From Grimontia sedimenti (GTDB lineage Bacteria; Pseudomonadota; Gammaproteobacteria; Enterobacterales; Vibrionaceae), in NCBI RefSeq assembly GCF_011045095.1, contig NZ_JAALDL010000002.1, positions 372,001 through 436,000 of the forward strand: a DNA stretch of 64,000 nt, in the 5' to 3' direction. Made by a program: the position numbers and the translations under genes. Below, in pieces: positions 18,695-26,967 of this stretch (its first letter is position 1; every line of letters starts with the position of its first letter). The notes under the pieces are model-generated. The model made no database searches. It was not told where the DNA came from and saw only the letters and a list, made by a program, of their open reading frames with translations.

Positions 18695-19605
18695 TGCTAG
18701 AAGTGAAACACTTACGTACGTTGGCGGTACTCAGAGACACGGGCTCATTGACCTCAACCGCCACACAATTGTGCTTGACTCAATCCGCGTTGAGTCATCA
18801 GTTGAAGGACTTAGAACAGCGTATCGGCGCGCCTCTGTTTCTTCGTAAAACCCGCCCTGTGCGCTTTACCGCTGAAGGTCAGGTACTTCTGAAACTGGCG
18901 GATAATGTGCTGCCAAGACTCGCTCAAGCAGAAACTGAGTTGGCCGCTTTGAAGGAAGACGCGCAAGGACGCCTGCACATGGCTATCGAGTGCCATTCCT
19001 GTTTCCAATGGCTGATGCCAGCACTAAAAGAGTACAAAATCAGCTGGCCCTTGGTCACACTGGATTTCTCTTCAGGGTTTGGCTTCGAACCATTACCAGC
19101 GCTGGCCGGTGGTGAACTGGATTTGGTGATCACTTCTGACATTGCGCCTCGCAGCGAAATTCATTACGAAGCGTTGTTTGATTTCGAGATGCGTTTAGTG
19201 CTGGCTGACAACCACCCATTGGCGAGTAAAAAGTCCATTGAGCCGGAAGACTTGGCTAACGAAACCTTGCTGACCTATCCGGTTCAGCGTCAGCGAATGG
19301 ATGTGATTAAGCATTTCCTGCAACCCGCAGGTATCGAGCCCGCGCACTTCAAATCGGCTGACAACACCTTAATGCTTATCCAAATGGTGACCGCAGGCCT
19401 TGGTGTAGCAGCACTTCCTAATTGGGCAATCAGCGAATTTTCTCGACAAGGCTTGGTTGTAGACAGACCTTTAGGGAAGGGATTATGGCGACGCTTATTT
19501 GCGGCGGTCAGAAACCAGGAGGCACAGCGTCCGTACCTTCAAGCTTTCTTTTCCACCGCCCGTAACCAATGCCACACACACTTGGAAGGCATTAAGCGCG
19601 TGTAA
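18694..19605 (+). CDS. metR: LysR-type activator of methionine genes, MetR
   Basis: 303 aa LysR regulator. The N-terminal winged HTH (HLRTLAVLRDTGSLTSTATQ, residues about 6-25, then SALSHQLKDLE) is followed by a ligand-binding domain with ECHSCFQWLMPAL, a MetR-typical stretch. MetR binds homocysteine and activates metE. Divergent placement next to metE is the classic arrangement. A fragment of a miniature-element end lies directly after its stop. Confidence 0.93.
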   Translation: MLEVKHLRTLAVLRDTGSLTSTATQLCLTQSALSHQLKDLEQRIGAPLFLRKTRPVRFTAEGQVLLKLADNVLPRLAQAETELAALKEDAQGRLHMAIECHSCFQWLMPALKEYKISWPLVTLDFSSGFGFEPLPALAGGELDLVITSDIAPRSEIHYEALFDFEMRLVLADNHPLASKKSIEPEDLANETLLTYPVQRQRMDVIKHFLQPAGIEPAHFKSADNTLMLIQMVTAGLGVAALPNWAISEFSRQGLVVDRPLGKGLWRRLFAAVRNQEAQRPYLQAFFSTARNQCHTHLEGIKRV

Positions 19606-19610
19606 CTTGT

Positions 19611-19626
19611 GGGTCTGTTGACCTTA
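19611..19626 (+). repeat. Solo miniature-element terminal repeat (remnant)
   Basis: GGGTCTGTTGACCTTA matches 15 of 16 bases of the terminal inverted repeat of the 266-bp elements at 41.9 and 44.0 kb. No second end is seen nearby, so it is a decayed remnant or a chance match. Confidence 0.5.
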
Positions 19627-19630
19627 GGGG

Positions 19631-19825
19631 CTATTTTTGACGAAGCTGGTTCACCAGTGGATCGTAATAGCACCCCATGGCGTCGATTTTGGCCTGGAAC
19701 TCTTGTAAATCCAGGTCGAATTGCGACGCCAAATCATCCAGTGAAGAACATTCAAGACGAAGCTTTTCATTCACGATGCCATACATGATGGCGCTATCGA
19801 GGTGATCAAGGTTATGTATTTCCAT
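19631..19825 (-). CDS. DUF4250-family small protein
   Basis: 64 aa beginning MEIHNLDHLDSAIMYGIVN. The pattern of NLD..D..ML.SIVN.KLR....SLDDL matches, from memory, the small DUF4250 proteins of Vibrio and relatives; function unknown. The start is the ATG with AGGA 9 nt upstream; an open extension upstream has no such features and runs through a terminator. The strand is convergent to metR. Confidence 0.75.
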   Translation of the reverse strand: MEIHNLDHLDSAIMYGIVNEKLRLECSSLDDLASQFDLDLQEFQAKIDAMGCYYDPLVNQLRQK

Positions 19826-19900
19826 GATGGCAATCCTACACGCGGACACATACTTAAAGCATAGTTCGGCTGCCGTCCTGCCAGTGTGAATCAAACAACA

Positions 19901-19927
19901 AAAAAGGCACTTCACGTGCCTTTTTAT
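19901..19927 (-). terminator. Terminator of the 20-kb membrane protein gene
   Basis: GGCAC / GTGCC stem with 5-nt loop flanked by A- and T-runs (AAAAAGGCAC ... GTGCCTTTTT), 30 bp beyond the stop of the reverse-strand gene. Confidence 0.75.
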
Positions 19928-19956
19928 TGCTGCTGAGACAGGGATTCCTGAAACGG

Positions 19957-20631
19957 CTAGATAACGCTCGACAAAGCCACACCGGATGCGCACCCGATCA
20001 CCAGCAAGGTGACACAAAGCTGTGCCAGATGAGGGGTGGTCTGTCGAACTAAGTGGGAAGTCCACACAATGACACCGGCAATCGCCAGACCTAGGCTGAT
20101 TACGACTGTCGACACCAGCGATTGAGCCGCTTCCGGCTCCAACATCATGCTTGCCACAGCCAGTGTCACGGCGGTCAACATCACTGCGACAACGCCAATC
20201 ACGGGCAAAATACGGTGGAACGCCTGCAGACGAGAACGCGCTCTAACCAGCAAACAGTGTGCGGTGATTGCCCCTACCAGAAGTACCTGCGATATCATCA
20301 ATAACGTGGTGATCACGCCCTGCTCAACACTGACCATCAAAAGTGCCAGCACGCCAAAGGCATTTGAAAGATGCAATAACGGCACGGGTCCCGTTTGACG
20401 TGTTTTGCCTGATTTAGAGCGCAGCGAGAAAATGCCGAGGGTAATAAAAGGCAGCGCTGAAAATGGCGAGAAAGGAACGGTTAGCGCCCAGCCAACAACC
20501 AAGAACCAGAAAGCTTTGTGTAAACGCCCACGCTGTCCCGGACAAATGTCCCCTTTCAGCAGGACTAAGGTTAAAACAGCTTGTGCTCCCAGCACACCCG
20601 CAAGCGTCACTGCGCTAAAAATTTCGTACAT
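19957..20631 (-). CDS. Multi-pass inner-membrane protein, unknown function
   Basis: 224 aa with about seven hydrophobic segments, e.g. FWFLVVGWALTVPFSPFSAL, VLLVGAITAHCLLV and LCVTLLVIGCASGVALSSVI, separated by short basic loops. No family is recognised. It starts at ATG behind a weak AAGAAAAG and is transcribed alone toward the DUF4250 gene with its own terminator. Confidence 0.65.
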   Translation of the reverse strand: MYEIFSAVTLAGVLGAQAVLTLVLLKGDICPGQRGRLHKAFWFLVVGWALTVPFSPFSALPFITLGIFSLRSKSGKTRQTGPVPLLHLSNAFGVLALLMVSVEQGVITTLLMISQVLLVGAITAHCLLVRARSRLQAFHRILPVIGVVAVMLTAVTLAVASMMLEPEAAQSLVSTVVISLGLAIAGVIVWTSHLVRQTTPHLAQLCVTLLVIGCASGVALSSVI

Positions 20632-20682
20632 CTTTTCTTACCCAGATCAATTGAGCACCGATTATATACCGATTAAAAGCGA

Positions 20683-20715
20683 TATACCCAAATGTTCTGA
20701 ATGAAGCATCTTCAG
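20683..20715 (+). repeat. Dispersed TATACCCAA hairpin repeat, copy 1
   Basis: TATACCCAAATG followed by a CTGAATGAAGCATCTTCAG stem. It shares the TATACCCAA and GCATCTTCAG (or complement) modules with copies at 31.4, 32.7 and 39.8 kb. Confidence 0.5.
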
Positions 20716-20918
20716 ATTTTTTCGGTCTAAAACCACACAAAAAGTGTGTAACAACGTTGAGACGCTCACAGTTATTAACGATTATTTTGCAATCAGTCGC
20801 ACGGATATGTAACTGTTTTTATATCAAAGTTACAAGTGTGAACACGCTTCAAAAAAATGGCCTAGTGAAGAGTAAAAAAGCCTAGGTGTATTGATGACTT
20901 CAACTAACAGGATGACAA

Positions 20919-22100
20919 GTGCGGGATATGGAATTGTCCTTATCACAGTACAAAACCCAAGTGTTAGAGCTGCTGACTGACCGAACACATGCTGCAGCGT
21001 TCAACACAACGCGCGCCACTTACCTTCGCACCCGCATTATGGCGCTTTGCTATATTTGGGCGGCGCTCTGTCTGCTTTGGATCCCCATTGACGCGATACT
21101 TCTTGAAGACGCTGCTGGCTCCATAGCCATCCTGAGACTGAAGCTATCTGCCGTGTTGATATTTATTGGTTGGATGACCAGTCTGCGCAGCACATTAAGC
21201 GCCTGTAGAAATGGCATATTTGCGCTGGTGTTCAGCCTCAACATGTTTTACGTACTGGCAAACCATATTCTGGGCTACCCACATAGTATTGATGCTTTCA
21301 GTTACTGTTATAACCTACTGCCATTCGTGTACGTGGTGATCCTGACTATTCTTCCCTTAACGGTGAAAGAATCTGTCAGTGTCATGCTGATGACGGCGGT
21401 TTCACAAATATATGTCGATGTGCAAAGTGGCGCGTTACTCTCTTTCGAAACGCTGGGGCTATATTGGTTGCAAACCGTGGTTGGCTTCCTGGTAATTTGG
21501 GCACAGACCTCAAAGCTTCACATGATGCTAAGACTCTACCGTCACGCCACGCTCGACCCGCTAACAGGTGTCTACAACCGCCGCATGCTGTTGACGCTTG
21601 CCCGTCGGGATTTCGAAAACACCCGTACAAAATCACGCCCCTACTCCGTGCTTCTGATGGATTTAGACAGGTTCAAGCGCGTCAATGACAGATATGGGCA
21701 TCACGCGGGTGACATGGTGCTTCAGGCATTCACCCAAGCCGTACAGGAAACCCAACGTAAGAGCGATATTTTTGGTCGGTTTGGCGGTGAAGAGTTCATT
21801 TTGTTCCTACCACGTTGCAGTGCAGACAACGCGCAGTTGGTGGCTGACCGTATCATGACAAGAGTTCGCGATATGGGTATCAAGGTCGACGGCTTTCCCG
21901 AACCTTTGAAAGTCACCACCTCAATCGGGATCAGCACCAGCCTGTGTAAAGATGATGACCTCTCCAAGATTCTCGAACAGGCAGACCTCGCGCTCTATCA
22001 AGCAAAGAATGCTGGCCGTGATCAGAGCAGCACGTTTGATCAGGTGAACGAAGCGGTCGAAGATGGCATGAAGCGCCCGTGGTTGGAATTGGTCAACTGA
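20919..22100 (+). CDS. Membrane-bound diguanylate cyclase (GGDEF)
   Basis: 393 aa. About six hydrophobic helices (residues 40-200) form a membrane sensor region, followed by a complete GGDEF domain: LDPLTGVYNRRML, the metal-binding LLMDLDRFKRVND, GRFGGEEFILFLP (GGEEF at 289-293) and ALYQAKNAGRD. It should synthesise c-di-GMP from two GTP. There is no RxxD inhibitory site immediately before GGEEF. The start is GTG with AGGA 6 nt upstream. It is transcribed toward the MFS gene and the signal sensed is unknown. Confidence 0.92.
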   Translation: MRDMELSLSQYKTQVLELLTDRTHAAAFNTTRATYLRTRIMALCYIWAALCLLWIPIDAILLEDAAGSIAILRLKLSAVLIFIGWMTSLRSTLSACRNGIFALVFSLNMFYVLANHILGYPHSIDAFSYCYNLLPFVYVVILTILPLTVKESVSVMLMTAVSQIYVDVQSGALLSFETLGLYWLQTVVGFLVIWAQTSKLHMMLRLYRHATLDPLTGVYNRRMLLTLARRDFENTRTKSRPYSVLLMDLDRFKRVNDRYGHHAGDMVLQAFTQAVQETQRKSDIFGRFGGEEFILFLPRCSADNAQLVADRIMTRVRDMGIKVDGFPEPLKVTTSIGISTSLCKDDDLSKILEQADLALYQAKNAGRDQSSTFDQVNEAVEDGMKRPWLELVN

Positions 22101-22119
22101 CAGTGCTGTCCAACTTACA

Positions 22120-23331
22120 TTAACAAGGTTCCTGAACAGGGACCTTTTTGTTTTTGGCACCAAGCAGTTGAATCAAAATAATGTTTGCGAACGCGAGTGA
22201 CAAAGCACCAAGCGTCACAGCGTGCCAACCTCCGATTTCCCAACACCCAACAAGATAGAACCCGCCGAGACTACCACCCACGTAGTAATGAACCAGATAC
22301 AATGCCGTTGCAGTCGCTTTTCCTTGCCGCGCTTGACGACTAACCCAACCATAAGCCAGTGAATGAGTGAAAAACGCACCGCCACTGACCACAAGTAAAC
22401 CAATTACCACCGCAGCCTGATGCTCAATATTGGCAATCAGAACACCCGTTAATGTCACCAAGGTACCAAACGTCATGCCCGAAATGGGTGAATATCGGTT
22501 TGCCCAGCGGCCGCTCAATCTCGAAGTTAGGGTTCCCGCCAGATAACAGATAAAAATGGCGGAAGCGATACTAACCGGGAGGTTGAAAGGCGCGGCAAGC
22601 AGACGAAACGTGGTCACAGAGTAAATATTCACGAACACGGCAAAGTTGATGCCGCCGATAACCATCGCCATCCACAAAATCGGATTTCTGATGTGCCTAC
22701 CTACCATTCTGAATTGTTTGAAAAAGGAATCGTTTGAAGGCACAAACTGACGCTGAGGAGGCAGCAGACAATACACCAATGCCATCCCCAAGACAGTGAA
22801 TGTCGCCATGGCAGCCACTGCCCCTTGCCATCCATAGAAGTCAGCCAACATACCGCCGGAAAGGCGTCCAAAAATGCCACCTAAAGAGTTGGCACTGATA
22901 TAGGCCCCCACTGCAACCACCAAAGCAGTCGGACTGAATTCATCCGCCATATAAGCAACAGCAACAGCCGCATAACCAGCCAGCGCAATACCCATTAACC
23001 CCCGAATAGCAACCAAGCCCCAAAAGGATTCAATCAGAAGCGATAACACGCCCACTAAAGGCATCAACACCAGACTGAACAGCATCACAGGTCGTCGACC
23101 GATTTTTTCTGATATCACCGCCCATGGAATCAAGCTGACAGACAAACCCAAAGTGGATGATGCCAGCAACCAATTCGCCTTAGTGGCTGTCACTTCAAAC
23201 GCATTGGCAAAAACAGGCAACAAGGGTTGAAACAGATAGAGATTACAGAACACAAGAAAAGAGCCAAATGACAAGGCAAAGGCAGCTTTTCGATAGGCGG
23301 GTGTCTGTAATTCAATCATGATGTTATTCAC
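22120..23331 (-). CDS. MFS transporter, YnfM-like
   Basis: 403 aa with about 12 hydrophobic helices. The MFS A-loop is seen as VISEKIGRRPVMLFSLVLMP after helix 2, with a related ISGMTFGTLV region in the second half. The overall look and the divergent LysR gene next to it match the E. coli ynfM/ynfL (putative efflux transporter and regulator) pair. It starts at GTG with CCAGAGAT upstream; ATG at 23319 is an alternative. Substrate unknown. Confidence 0.88.
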   Translation of the reverse strand: MNNIMIELQTPAYRKAAFALSFGSFLVFCNLYLFQPLLPVFANAFEVTATKANWLLASSTLGLSVSLIPWAVISEKIGRRPVMLFSLVLMPLVGVLSLLIESFWGLVAIRGLMGIALAGYAAVAVAYMADEFSPTALVVAVGAYISANSLGGIFGRLSGGMLADFYGWQGAVAAMATFTVLGMALVYCLLPPQRQFVPSNDSFFKQFRMVGRHIRNPILWMAMVIGGINFAVFVNIYSVTTFRLLAAPFNLPVSIASAIFICYLAGTLTSRLSGRWANRYSPISGMTFGTLVTLTGVLIANIEHQAAVVIGLLVVSGGAFFTHSLAYGWVSRQARQGKATATALYLVHYYVGGSLGGFYLVGCWEIGGWHAVTLGALSLAFANIILIQLLGAKNKKVPVQEPC

Positions 23332-23461
23332 TGTTTATCTCTGGATATACAGTGAATTTAGCAACGCCCTCATGATAAAAGAAGTATATTAAATATATAG
23401 AAGTAAGATCTTTTATTTATACCTACTCACCTCTTTCTATGCGGGATCGATAGGAATCGAA

Positions 23462-24331
23462 ATGGATATTCGTCAGTTACGCTACTTCGTCTGCGTTGCA
23501 GAACAACAGAATTTCACACGTGCCGCAAGGCAACTCAATATTGCGCAACCCGCACTGAGTATCGCCATCAAAAAGCTGGAGCAGAGTATTGGCCTGCCTT
23601 TGTTTGACCGTAATGAGCGTCAGGTTCATTTAACCCACGAGGGTGAAATTCTATTACCCCATGCTCATCGGGTGCTTCAACAGGTTAAAGACGCCAACAC
23701 TGCGATGGCAGAGCTGCGCGGTCTGCAAAAGGGAGAAGTTCGCGTCGGCGTTCCTGGCATGCTGGGTTCTTACTTCTTCCCTTCGATTCTGATGGGCTTC
23801 AAAAGCCGCTACCCAGACCTCAAGCTCAGCGTGGTGGAAGCCGGAACACAATCCATTCGTCAGATGTTATTAGATGGCGACTTAGATATTGGGGTGATAC
23901 ACAATCAAGATGTTCCGTCAGCCCTGGAAACCACTCATCTGATTTCCTCGCAAATGGTGGCGGTCACTTCAACTGACCATCCGTTGGCAGAGCGCGAGTC
24001 GATCAGCTTTCATGAATTCTTTAATGAAGAGTTGGTGATGTTCAAGAAAGGGTACTTTCACCGCGAATTTGTCGATCGAATTTGTGCCAGCCATAAAATC
24101 TCACTGCATCTGTCGTTCGAAACGAACCTGTTAGCCATGATCCTCAATATCGTCCGGCATGGATTTGCCATCACGGCACTGCTGGAAATGGTGACAGAAC
24201 ACGAACCGGGGTTGATACCCATTCCTTTTGAAGAACCAGTCACACTGGACATTGCGATGGCGTGGCGTAAACATGGCTACCTTTCCTTGGCCGACCGCGC
24301 CTTTATCGACTTTGTCCAGAATAACAAATAG
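23462..24331 (+). CDS. LysR-family transcriptional regulator
   Basis: 289 aa. N-terminal HTH (LRYFVCVAEQQNFTRAARQLNIAQ split by the turn, then PALSIAIKKLE) and a C-terminal inducer-binding domain (GEVRVGVPGMLGSYFFP, DLDIGVIHN). It is divergent from the MFS transporter with a 130-bp AT-rich interval containing TATATTAAATATATAG, a possible operator. It probably regulates that transporter, as in the ynfL/ynfM pair. The next gene starts 9 bp after its stop. Confidence 0.9.
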   Translation: MDIRQLRYFVCVAEQQNFTRAARQLNIAQPALSIAIKKLEQSIGLPLFDRNERQVHLTHEGEILLPHAHRVLQQVKDANTAMAELRGLQKGEVRVGVPGMLGSYFFPSILMGFKSRYPDLKLSVVEAGTQSIRQMLLDGDLDIGVIHNQDVPSALETTHLISSQMVAVTSTDHPLAERESISFHEFFNEELVMFKKGYFHREFVDRICASHKISLHLSFETNLLAMILNIVRHGFAITALLEMVTEHEPGLIPIPFEEPVTLDIAMAWRKHGYLSLADRAFIDFVQNNK

Positions 24332-24340
24332 GAAATCAAA

Positions 24341-24874
24341 GTGAGTCACTATGCCTTTGGCGACAGCAGCGCAAACCTCCATGTCTATGTTGAAAAAGCG
24401 CCGCCATCAGAAGAATTATGGGGAGAGGCTCCGGAAAGCGGCCACGTTAAAGCCCTTCAAGAAGGTGACATTAAATCCCTTGGCAATATAGGCGGTAATG
24501 GTTGGCGAAAAGTCTTCAATGTCTACGCCAAGTTGTTGTTCACTTTTCCAGAGAGTTCCCCATTTAAACCGAGCGGCTTCTCAAGCTGGCAAGATTTCAG
24601 AGACCAAGCGCTTTTGCAATATCAAAGCGGAACGTCACTTCTGTTCGGAGATTGGGATGTCGAGCGAAACGCGAGACAAGGCGGTATCCATATTGTTGCT
24701 GGGAGAACACATGCCCTGAAATTGGGTCTCTCTGAACAATGTGTCTGGCTGGATAATGAATTTGCCAAACATGCCACCTTGCCTATTTTTATTTGCCCAT
24801 ATTTTGACTATCGCCAACTATCAAACTTGAAAATTGAACGGCTTGTTGGGCTAATTGAAGGTTCACAGAGGTGA
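24341..24874 (+). CDS. Conserved-looking hypothetical cytoplasmic protein
   Basis: 177 aa, no signal peptide or membrane helix. Starts at GTG with AGGAAA 7 nt upstream, 9 bp after the LysR gene, so likely co-transcribed with it. Noticeable segments are GNGWRKVFNVYAKLLF and LLFGDWDVERNARQGGIHIVAG. I do not recognise the family with confidence and propose no function. Confidence 0.6.
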   Translation: MSHYAFGDSSANLHVYVEKAPPSEELWGEAPESGHVKALQEGDIKSLGNIGGNGWRKVFNVYAKLLFTFPESSPFKPSGFSSWQDFRDQALLQYQSGTSLLFGDWDVERNARQGGIHIVAGRTHALKLGLSEQCVWLDNEFAKHATLPIFICPYFDYRQLSNLKIERLVGLIEGSQR

Positions 24875-25037
24875 TCTTTACTGACCGGTATTCCGTATTT
24901 GTTATTCGTAACTTATAGATATTAAATTGTTTTTTAAGTTTCCCAGTCTGTTAACATAATCAAACAACCTTACGACGCAAGACTCAGGTTGTTGAGTTAT
25001 CCATGCACCGCACAACACCTCAGGGACAGAATAATCG

Positions 25038-26027
25038 ATGAAAACAACGACCCCTCTTCTTACAGCCATTGCACTTTTGCCGTTTGTTGCTCATGCAGGT
25101 CTCGCTGAAAAAGGCGGATTGAGTGGTGAAATTTCCGTTATTGCCGGCGCGACATCAACAAATTCTAATCTTTCAACCAACGGCAATGCGGTTAAAAACG
25201 CACCTTTGAATTCCGAAGGTGAGCAAGAGACAAGCTCCATCGTGGGTGCGTTGGGTAGCGTTGCATTTACCTTTGGTCAGAGCTTGGATAAGCAAATCTT
25301 CGTCGGTACGTCCCGTGAAGATATCGCCATCGGTACCATTGCACTGGAGCTTGGCTACCAACAAGAGCTTGAATCTGGCACCCGGGTTTCCTTGTCATAC
25401 CTTCCAACGGTACTCGCAGAAGATGTGTGGACAGACCCTTTCACACTGGGCGCTGCCAGAAGTGAAACGGAAAAATCCGGAGACGCTTACCGACTCCAGT
25501 TGAATCGCATTGGCGGCTCTATGCTCTCGCTCGATTTGGCCTACGCCCAAACTGAGGTCGATCTTGAACAAAGCGGCAGCACACTGGGGCTTTCGCCTGC
25601 CCAGCAACAAAGTCTGGATCGCAGCGGAGACACCTTCTACTCCAAAGTCAGTTATCGCCAATTTCTTGGCCGCGGATTAGGTATTTCACCTGCATTCGTT
25701 TACATGAAAAATGAATCTGACGGCGATGCCATGTCACACCAAACCTACGGTGGCGAACTCAGTTATTTCAGCTTTGCAGGCCGAAACAAAGTGGTACTGA
25801 CCGGTAAATACCATTACCGCGATTACGATGCCGTGCATCCGGTGTTTGGCGAAGTGAGAAACGATCAAGAATTCAGCGCATTCCTGGCATACGAATATGC
25901 ACATTTCTTCGAAGTTCATCCGCTCTCGTTTGTCACACTGGCGGGTTATAACAACACTGACTCAAACATCGACTTCTACAACGCCAGTGAGTTCTTTGGT
26001 TCAGTTGGCGTGACCTACCGCTTCTAA
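25038..26027 (+). CDS. DUF2860-type outer-membrane barrel protein
   Basis: 329 aa with a signal peptide (cleavage near VAHAG, about residue 20). The mature protein starts GLSGEISVIAGATSTNSN and contains KQIFVGTSREDIAIGTIALELGY, then many beta-strand-like segments, ending in VTYRF (C-terminal Phe). This fits the Vibrio DUF2860 outer-membrane proteins; function unknown. It is monocistronic with a strong terminator. Confidence 0.82.
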   Translation: MKTTTPLLTAIALLPFVAHAGLAEKGGLSGEISVIAGATSTNSNLSTNGNAVKNAPLNSEGEQETSSIVGALGSVAFTFGQSLDKQIFVGTSREDIAIGTIALELGYQQELESGTRVSLSYLPTVLAEDVWTDPFTLGAARSETEKSGDAYRLQLNRIGGSMLSLDLAYAQTEVDLEQSGSTLGLSPAQQQSLDRSGDTFYSKVSYRQFLGRGLGISPAFVYMKNESDGDAMSHQTYGGELSYFSFAGRNKVVLTGKYHYRDYDAVHPVFGEVRNDQEFSAFLAYEYAHFFEVHPLSFVTLAGYNNTDSNIDFYNASEFFGSVGVTYRF

Positions 26028-26053
26028 ACTTCACTTCAAACACGCTCAAATTG

Positions 26054-26090
26054 ACGCCGTCTTGCTATTGGCTAAGACGGCGTTTCTTTT
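26054..26090 (+). terminator. Terminator of the DUF2860 gene
   Basis: Perfect 10-bp stem ACGCCGTCTT / AAGACGGCGT, 10-nt loop, then TTCTTTT. Confidence 0.85.
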
Positions 26091-26417
26091 CGTGTCAGAA
26101 AATCCTAGCAAATCCATCTTTAAAGCAAATGTTTGAATTAACTGAAATTCACCCCACCAATAGTCCGGTTATGTATTTGCATTCTGAAAATCATTTTGCG
26201 AAAAGACAACAAACTTAGGCATCCGCCCTTTATGTTAAAAGAAGAAGATTAACCTATTGATATCTTGATTATTTAGGTGCTAATTAAAAAAGTTGGCCTG
26301 TAGGTTGCTTTAGGAAAATAACAGTACGACGTAGAGTAACGAGAGGTCTAAAACAAAAACGAATGGATACTGTTAGCGTGCAAAAAGCAATTAAAAGAGT
26401 TTGTTGAGGAGCTTTGT
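26091..26417 (+). other. Intergenic region, no gene seen
   Basis: About 330 bp, AT-rich, leading to a small reading frame with a good ribosome site. It should contain that gene's promoter. No repeat or known RNA was recognised. Confidence 0.3.
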
Positions 26418-26579
26418 ATGATTTGCATGAACAAACACGGTGAGCTAATCCAGCTGCAATACCATAAAAAATGCCCAGTTAAAGGGTCGGTATACGTGAA
26501 ATATTTGGATGGATTGAAAAAAGGGAATTTTTACATTGAGTTAGAACCTGATTCACTCGTGAAAGTGACGGTTCATTGA
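26418..26579 (+). CDS. Small hypothetical protein, 53 aa
   Basis: Begins MICMNKHGELIQLQY and is Lys/Tyr-rich with predicted beta-strands (VYVKYLDG, NFYIELEPDSLVKVTVH). A near-ideal ribosome-binding site GAGGAG lies 6 nt before the ATG, the main support for its being real. There is no membrane segment or Cys motif beyond two cysteines. No family is recognised. It is upstream of, and perhaps independent from, the EIIC-EAL gene. Confidence 0.5.
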   Translation: MICMNKHGELIQLQYHKKCPVKGSVYVKYLDGLKKGNFYIELEPDSLVKVTVH

Positions 26580-26967
26580 ACATTGACGCTGTTTTCCTTT
26601 AATCGCCGCTGTATCGCGATTGCCTTAACAACAAACCGGGCCTTGAATATCTTCGCCTTTTCACTCTCAAGGCCCAACTCGTTAGTACAATTCGATATCA
26701 TCAACATCTCGCCACAGACTATTTGTCCAACATTTCAAATACCAATGAATTTATTGTGTAAATAATTCATACACAAACGGCTCACTTTCAACTCACACCC
26801 GTTAAATAATCCGATATTCACTTCATTAATGACACATCACAATCAAAGCTAAGTCTATCCGCTGCCAATTAGTTGGTAAGCGGCTCCATGGAAAGGATTC
26901 ATTGGTTTAATTGTTTTGGGGAAAACAACGTGGACAACATAAAAAGATTGAGAAGAGACGTGTTTTT
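26580..26967 (+). other. Leader region of the EIIC-EAL gene
   Basis: 388 bp without a supported gene. The last 40 bp contain a GTG at 26930 behind TTGGGGA that opens a frame (VDNIKRLRRDVF) which would join the EIIC-EAL frame if the T-run at 26963-26967 had one more T. The rest shows nothing recognisable. Confidence 0.35.
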
